Shown here: positions 21,365-25,538 of the stretch, piece by piece | Position numbering within the stretch: position 1 is the first letter of the stretch | Layout: each line of letters opens with the position of its first letter | Assembly (NCBI GenBank): GCA_964625865.1 | Contig: CAZVEV010000058.1 | Coordinates: 1-25,538 of the forward strand | DNA length: 25,538 nucleotides | Direction: 5' to 3' | Origin: CAZVEV01 sp964625865 | GTDB taxonomy: Bacteria; Planctomycetota; Phycisphaerae; SM23-33 | Position numbers and translations under genes: made by a program | Notes under the pieces: model-generated | What the model saw: only the letters and a program-made list of their open reading frames with translations | Database searches by the model: none | What the model was told of the DNA's origin: nothing

Positions 21365-23444
21365 CGGCACTGCCTCCACCGTGGGTGTGGCTGCCATGTC
21401 CGGTGCCGTGGGGGCCAGACCCATCCCTCACGGGCGAGACGCCCGTGGTACTGGGGGCTATCGTCTCCTTCACCGATCCACAGCGGGGCATGGTCTCGGC
21501 CTCGTAGGGGTTGCTCACGGCCGTATCCAATTGAAGCCAGTCGGCCCCGGCGTTGTCGAACGCCATCGGACACCGCACGCGGTAGACCGTCCTGCCGGGC
21601 AGGCCGAACCGCCTGGCCAGGGCGATCATCGCCTGCGAGATACCCGAGAAACTCGCCCGAATCGTCGTCAGGTCCCGCCCTCGACGAGCCCCCGCCAGAT
21701 CTTCAGCCAGCGCCCTGCTCCGGGCCATCCAGAACGTGTGGTCCTTGCCCTGCAGGCGGGCCATCTCGACGGTGTTCAGCGCATCGGCCATCTGCCCCGC
21801 AGCCGCGGCGGCTTCGGTTGCATTGCTTGCAGCCAAGGCGCGATGAACGTCGAGATACGCGTCGAACAATGCCGCAAGCTGCGCGAGGAACTCCGGCGCG
21901 ACGGCGTCCGATCGTGTGACGGTCTCGGTGGGGCCAGCCCCGTCGTCCTTGCCCGGCGTCATCATGCTGGGCTTGCGGGCAACCTGCAGGGCGCTGTCGA
22001 TCAGGAAGTTGCCCCGCGTCACGACGCGCTCGCCCGCCATCAGGCCGTCGAGCACGATATAGTGCTCCCCCGCCCGCGGGCCCAGCGTGATCCGGCGCCC
22101 GTCGAAGGTGGGCGTCTCGGCGCCCACACGCTGGACGTAGACGATCGCCCGCCTGCCGGTCTTGAGGACGGCAGAGACGGGCACGACCAGCGGAGCAGCC
22201 GCCTTGTCGGGGCTGACGCCCGCGAAACCCTGCGACTCGGCCGACACCAGCTTCATCTCGCAGATGTCGCACACGGCGTCGGCGGAATCCTTGACGACCG
22301 ACGGGTGCATCGGGCAGACCCACTTGCCCTTCAGCGGCCTCGCGATGACGTGGCCGCCCTTGTCCAGCGTGGCGCTGACGGCAGCCCGGACGAACATGCC
22401 CGGCTTCAGCGTCCCGCCGGTATTGTCCACGTTGACGCGGATGGTGACGGTGCGCGTCTTCTCGTCGAGCGTGGGTGAGATGAAGGCCACCGTGCCCGTC
22501 AGTTCGCGACCGGGATGGGCCAGTGTCGTGAAGGTCACCTTCTGCCCGTACGTCAGCCACGCCAGGTCCGACTCGTACGCCTCCAGACGCACCCAGAGAC
22601 GCGTCAGGTCAGCGATGGTGTAGATTCGCGAGCCGGTCTTGACGTACGCGCCCTGCTGAAGGTGCCTCGCGATCACGACCCCGCCGACCGGCGCGTAGAT
22701 CGTGATCCGATCGCTCGCCTTGCCGCTCTTCTCGATCGCGGCGATCTGCGCGACCGTCAGGCCCCAGCGTCCGAGCCGCTCGCGAGAGGCCTGCAGATTT
22801 ACGTTGGCGCTGTCGCGAAGCAGTTGCGGGGACTCCTCACTCAGTTTCCGCACAGCCGCCAGGGCCCCGAGGAGTTCCTCCTGGGCGCTGAGCAGTTCGG
22901 GGCTGTAGATCTCGACCATGTGGTCGCCCTTGCGGACGGGCAGGCCCGTGTAGTCCACAAAGAGCCTGTCCAGTCGGCCGGGCACCCACGCGGTGATGTG
23001 CTTCAGGCGCGTCTCGTCGTAGTCGACCTTGCCCACCATCCGCACGGTGCGCCCGACGAACCGTCGCCCGACGAGGGCCGTTTCGATCTCCATCATCGTC
23101 GCAGCGCCGGCGTCGAGAACCAACGTGGGCGCGTTGGGATCGCCCCCACCGCCGGAGGCGCGAACCAGGGGCATCTCGCAGACCGGGCACATGCCGGGCT
23201 CCGACTGGCGGACCTCCGGGTGCATCGAGCAGGTCCACACCTCGGCCGCGCCGGCCGGCTTGGACGTCGGCTGCATCGAAGCGCTGTGGTCATGACGGTC
23301 GGCCCGCCCCAGATTGACCGCCCAGTGGGCGACGTAGCCGACGACAAACGCCGCGAGCACGGCGGCGGTTATCGCCGCATGTCGCGCGATGGACCGACGG
23401 GCGGGCGTCTCGACGGCCGTCTCGGTGTCATTGGTCTCGTTCAT
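21357..23444 (-). CDS. cusB: CusB-like periplasmic adaptor with two metal-binding motifs and DUF3347-like tail
   Basis: A 695-residue membrane fusion protein linking pump and outer-membrane channel. A membrane anchor at about 22-42 is followed by a His-rich linker and a heavy-metal-binding domain (WTCSMHPEV, CPVCEMPLV, about 69-92). The barrel-sandwich and beta-barrel domains follow (SPELLSAQEELLGAL, VWVRLEAYESDLAWLTYG). A second metal-binding unit (WVCPMHPSV, CDICEMKLV) interrupts the chain near 372-397 before the membrane-proximal part. After residue 510 the tail resembles DUF3347, with CPMAFDNAGADWLQ and MPRCGSVKE. The end is His-rich (HGTGHGSHTHGG) and may bind metal. A dispersed-type palindrome encodes TTGVSPVRD near residue 668. 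GGGAGA precedes the ATG; the start overlaps the TolC-like stop. Confidence 0.9.
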   Translation of the reverse strand: MNETNDTETAVETPARRSIARHAAITAAVLAAFVVGYVAHWAVNLGRADRHDHSASMQPTSKPAGAAEVWTCSMHPEVRQSEPGMCPVCEMPLVRASGGGGDPNAPTLVLDAGAATMMEIETALVGRRFVGRTVRMVGKVDYDETRLKHITAWVPGRLDRLFVDYTGLPVRKGDHMVEIYSPELLSAQEELLGALAAVRKLSEESPQLLRDSANVNLQASRERLGRWGLTVAQIAAIEKSGKASDRITIYAPVGGVVIARHLQQGAYVKTGSRIYTIADLTRLWVRLEAYESDLAWLTYGQKVTFTTLAHPGRELTGTVAFISPTLDEKTRTVTIRVNVDNTGGTLKPGMFVRAAVSATLDKGGHVIARPLKGKWVCPMHPSVVKDSADAVCDICEMKLVSAESQGFAGVSPDKAAAPLVVPVSAVLKTGRRAIVYVQRVGAETPTFDGRRITLGPRAGEHYIVLDGLMAGERVVTRGNFLIDSALQVARKPSMMTPGKDDGAGPTETVTRSDAVAPEFLAQLAALFDAYLDVHRALAASNATEAAAAAGQMADALNTVEMARLQGKDHTFWMARSRALAEDLAGARRGRDLTTIRASFSGISQAMIALARRFGLPGRTVYRVRCPMAFDNAGADWLQLDTAVSNPYEAETMPRCGSVKETIAPSTTGVSPVRDGSGPHGTGHGSHTHGGGSADE
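21429..21447. repeat. Palindrome with AGA loop inside the cusB-like gene
   Basis: Arms CACGGGCG and CGCCCGTG are perfect around AGA. It is in frame and encodes part of the extended C-terminus of the adaptor. Its design matches the palindrome at 21-37, suggesting members of one dispersed family, here inserted in a coding sequence without breaking it. Confidence 0.6.
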
Positions 23445-24814
23445 GGCTGATCTCCCTGCGTGGGGGCGGGCAGTTGTCGCCCGACCAGGGCCTCCAGGGC
23501 CGCCACGTGCTGCGCGTAGTCGGCGCGGGCACGGGCCTGGATCAGGCGGAACTCCAACAGGACGCGCTGGGCGTCGATCAGGTCCCTGAAGTCCGCCTTG
23601 CCCGCGCTGAAGGCGGCGGTGACGGCCTTGAGCGACTCGGTGGCCCGTGGAACGAGCAGGCGCCGGTACAGGTCGATCTTTGCTCGAGCGTCGCGGGCAC
23701 GGAAGGCGGCGGCGCTGACGTCGGCGGCCAGGCGGTCAGCACGGTCGGCGCGGGCCTTGACAGCCGCCAGTTCCAGGTATCGCGATCGACGCACGCCCGC
23801 CTCCAGTTTGTCGCGCCAGATCGGCAGGCTCACCGAGAGCATCGCGATCACCGGGTCCTTGCCGTCGTCAATCGGCATGCCCCCCACCGAATGCGACGTG
23901 TCGATCCACTTGACCCCCAGCGTCACGTCGGGCCAGTAGGCCTTGCGGGCAAGGCCAACTTCGCTCTTGCGGCGGGCGATCTCGGCGTCGTCGCCTTTCA
24001 GCGCCGGACTGCCCGCCATCGCCCAGGCAATCAATTGCGCGTCCTTCAGTTCCGGCCTCGCGTCCGCCAACTCGCGCGGAACCGGCAGATCGGTTCCCAC
24101 GGGCAGGCCCGCCGCAGCCGCCAGAGCCGCCACCGCCGCAGCCCGCATGTCCGCCAGGCTCCGCACGCGGTCCTCCACCTTGCCCAGCTCCACCTGCAGG
24201 CGAATCAGGTCCGGGTGCCCCGCGAGATTGTGACGGTACCGCGTGCGAACGATCTCTTCGAGACCGCTGAGCAGAGCGGCGTTTTCGCGGGCAATCTCGA
24301 TCGCGCGGGCGAGATAGTAGTATTCGGCGTGGGCGGACCTGACGCGTTGGAACAGGGCGAGTTTGGCGGCCTCGTACCGCTGCCGGGCGGCCTGGGCGGC
24401 CTGGTCGGCGGCCCGGGCCCGCAGGTCCAGCGTGCCGAACCACGGGAACATCTGCGCGATCTGCAGGGCGTTTCGCTGGGGGCCGGCGCGGGTCTCGACC
24501 TCGCGGATGAACCGCTGGTAGGTGAGCTTGGGATCCGGAAGCGATCGCGCCTCGGTGGGCGCTTCGGCGGCCGCTCGCCACCGATTGAACGCCGCCTCCA
24601 GCGCCGGACTGTGCAACGCCGCATACGCCAGGTAGTCCGAAACGGTCGCATCAGGGCCCGGGGCGGCCTTCGGGGTCGACGCGGTCCCAGCCGACGGCTC
24701 GGGGGGCCCGGCAGTCGACGGAGGCGTTCGGCCGACCGGCCCGGCCGAGCGGCCACAACCCACTGCACTCAGCGCCACCACGATCAACAGTGTCCAGACG
24801 ATCCGCGCACGCAT
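23441..24814 (-). CDS. cusC: TolC/CusC-like outer-membrane efflux lipoprotein
   Basis: A 457-residue outer-membrane channel of the tripartite efflux system. A lipoprotein signal ends in LSAVGC, with the acylated Cys at residue 20. The rest is the duplicated long-helix pattern of the TolC family, with Ala/Arg-rich coiled-coil helices (LRARAADQAAQAARQRYEAA, RVRSAHAEYYYLARAIEIA) and the second repeat toward the C-terminus (FSAGKADFRDLIDAQRVLLE). Length is normal for CusC-type proteins. AAGGAG lies 7 nt before the ATG, and the stop overlaps the adaptor start by 4 nt. The gene lies 45 nt after the small metal-binding lipoprotein. Confidence 0.88.
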   Translation of the reverse strand: MRARIVWTLLIVVALSAVGCGRSAGPVGRTPPSTAGPPEPSAGTASTPKAAPGPDATVSDYLAYAALHSPALEAAFNRWRAAAEAPTEARSLPDPKLTYQRFIREVETRAGPQRNALQIAQMFPWFGTLDLRARAADQAAQAARQRYEAAKLALFQRVRSAHAEYYYLARAIEIARENAALLSGLEEIVRTRYRHNLAGHPDLIRLQVELGKVEDRVRSLADMRAAAVAALAAAAGLPVGTDLPVPRELADARPELKDAQLIAWAMAGSPALKGDDAEIARRKSEVGLARKAYWPDVTLGVKWIDTSHSVGGMPIDDGKDPVIAMLSVSLPIWRDKLEAGVRRSRYLELAAVKARADRADRLAADVSAAAFRARDARAKIDLYRRLLVPRATESLKAVTAAFSAGKADFRDLIDAQRVLLEFRLIQARARADYAQHVAALEALVGRQLPAPTQGDQP

Positions 24815-24859
24815 GACTGCACTCCTTTTCCCCCCGCCCGGGCGGCTGTCTGGGCCGGT

Positions 24860-25366
24860 CTACTCGCTGCCCGCGAGTTTGGTGATGATCTCGGTCTTCT
24901 TGGCATCGGCCAGCGCATCCCACTTGGGCGCACAGCCGGCGCAGCAGAAACCGATCTTCTTTCCGCCGAACTCGCGGACGAGGCCGGCCGGCACGGCTGC
25001 GGGGTCGATCGCCTTGCCGGAGATCGGGCAGGCCGTGTTGATGACCTTGGCGGCGCCGGCGGGGGCAGGCTCGGCGAACATCTTGGCCATCAGCGCGTCC
25101 TTCTCCGTGTCGGACAGCGCGTCCCACTTCGGTCCGCAGGGCGCGCAGCAGAACCCGATGGTCTTGCCCTTGTACGTGCGGGTCTGGTCCGCGGGGACGC
25201 CTTCGGCCTTCAAGGGATTGTCCATGATCGGACACGCGGCGTTGTCGGCCTTCACCAGGCCGTTGCCGCCGGCCGGCTCGGCAGGATCATTGCAGCCGGC
25301 CGCCACCAGCAGCCCCGCCAGCGCCACCACACACCGTCCACAGCCCATCAGTTGCTTGCTCGTCAT
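24860..25366 (-). CDS. Lipoprotein with tandem YHS/TRASH-like metal-binding repeats
   Basis: A 168-residue lipoprotein with lipobox LLVAAGC, Cys25. Two homologous units of about 55 residues follow: the first with ACPIMDNPL, KGKTIGFCCAPCGPKWDALSD, the second with ACPISGKAI, GGKKIGFCCAGCAPKWDALAD. Each has one upstream Cys and a CCxxC cluster, like YHS/TRASH-type metal-binding domains. As first gene of the efflux operon it is a likely periplasmic metal chaperone or sensor that hands copper or silver to the CusB-like adaptor; this role is inferred from context. AAAGGA precedes the ATG; Met7 is an alternative start. The exact repeat indicates an internal duplication. Confidence 0.8.
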   Translation of the reverse strand: MTSKQLMGCGRCVVALAGLLVAAGCNDPAEPAGGNGLVKADNAACPIMDNPLKAEGVPADQTRTYKGKTIGFCCAPCGPKWDALSDTEKDALMAKMFAEPAPAGAAKVINTACPISGKAIDPAAVPAGLVREFGGKKIGFCCAGCAPKWDALADAKKTEIITKLAGSE

Positions 25367-25400
25367 CGTCCTGTCCTTTCGTCAAAGCGTTGTGTATCGG

Positions 25401-25418
25401 GCCCCGAGGTGACGGGGC
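25401..25418 (-). other. Stem-loop upstream of the efflux operon
   Basis: Perfect arms GCCCCG and CGGGGC around a 6-nt loop, 35 nt before the first ATG. It may lie in the 5' leader of the operon mRNA or be an operator. No recognisable CueR-type or CopY-type site and no confident promoter was found in 25367-25502. Confidence 0.35.
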
Positions 25419-25502
25419 ACTCTTGGCTTCACTGGTATTACAAACGGACGAGTTGCTCACGGGGTTCCCGCGCGACGAGGATTCCTGGGGGGGAGGTCCG
25501 CT

Positions 25503-25538
25503 TTAGACTTGCAGGCGCGTCAGGATGCGTTTGAGCAC
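25503..25538 (-). CDS. Possible C-terminal end of a gene running off the window
   Basis: From the right edge, one minus-strand frame reads VLKRILTRLQV and then TAA at 25505-25503. It could be the last 11 codons of an upstream gene. The piece is too short to be sure or to name. Confidence 0.25.
   Translation of the reverse strand: MLKRILTRLQV

Noticed and set aside
21365..21424. Upstream start for the CusA-like gene
   Set aside because: The 20 extra residues shadow the adaptor tail; ATG 21364 has a ribosome site and the expected start of the protein.
17705..21919. Very long plus-strand open frame (about 1400 codons) opposite the efflux genes
   Set aside because: It mirrors the CusA/CusB-like genes; composition is Arg/His/Asp/Gln-rich without any domain, as expected for antisense of GC-rich coding DNA.
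1..25538. CRISPR array or insertion sequence
   Set aside because: No regularly spaced direct repeats with unique spacers and no transposase frame with terminal inverted repeats were found.

Overview
The window is GC-rich bacterial chromosome, most consistent with a planctomycete-type organism (Planctomycetota, perhaps Phycisphaerae-like). The pointers are a secreted right-handed beta-helix protein with a C-terminal FN3-like module, a Cus-type efflux system whose adaptor carries two heavy-metal-binding motifs and a DUF3347-like tail, a small GGQ release-factor-like protein, and intergenic DNA full of short palindromes and low-complexity repeats. This placement is inference; no rRNA or other phylogenetic marker is present.

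Layout. (A) 1-2371, minus strand: a TPR protein followed, with a 4-nt overlap, by a D-2-hydroxyacid (phosphoglycerate-type) dehydrogenase. (B) 2608-3961, plus strand: a release-factor-like GGQ protein and a sugar phosphate isomerase/epimerase-like TIM barrel. (C) 4014-4207: a tRNA-Leu(CAA) gene with a near-consensus promoter and a strong hairpin terminator. (D) About 4144-11030: a decayed integrative element in the 3' end of that tRNA. It holds a tyrosine integrase whose reading frame runs antisense through the whole tRNA gene, the 3' remnant of a primase/helicase-like gene, an opposite-strand gene fragment, and a compact minus-strand cassette. In transcription order the cassette is a ParB-like C-terminal remnant with CxxC, a radical SAM enzyme, a Nu1-like small-terminase candidate, a GpA-like large terminase, and an AT-hook/zinc-ribbon protein. 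No capsid, portal, tail or lysis genes are present and I find no second att copy.

(E) 11050-17115: a secreted beta-helix protein (minus) divergent from a sugar-type ABC importer operon (plus) of binding protein and two permeases, with no ATPase. Together they look like a polysaccharide or oligosaccharide cleavage and uptake locus. (F) 17116-17461: a gene-free convergent region with several families of short repeats. (G) 17462-25366, minus strand: a four-gene Cu(I)/Ag(I)-type efflux operon, in transcription order a tandem CC-motif lipoprotein, a TolC-like lipoprotein, a CusB-like adaptor and an enlarged CusA-like RND pump. A few C-terminal codons of another minus-strand gene may lie at the right edge.

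The part most worth following is the terminase/radical SAM cassette of the element: a radical SAM enzyme translationally coupled to packaging genes, in an island truncated at both internal boundaries. Similarity calls come from motif reading without any database search.
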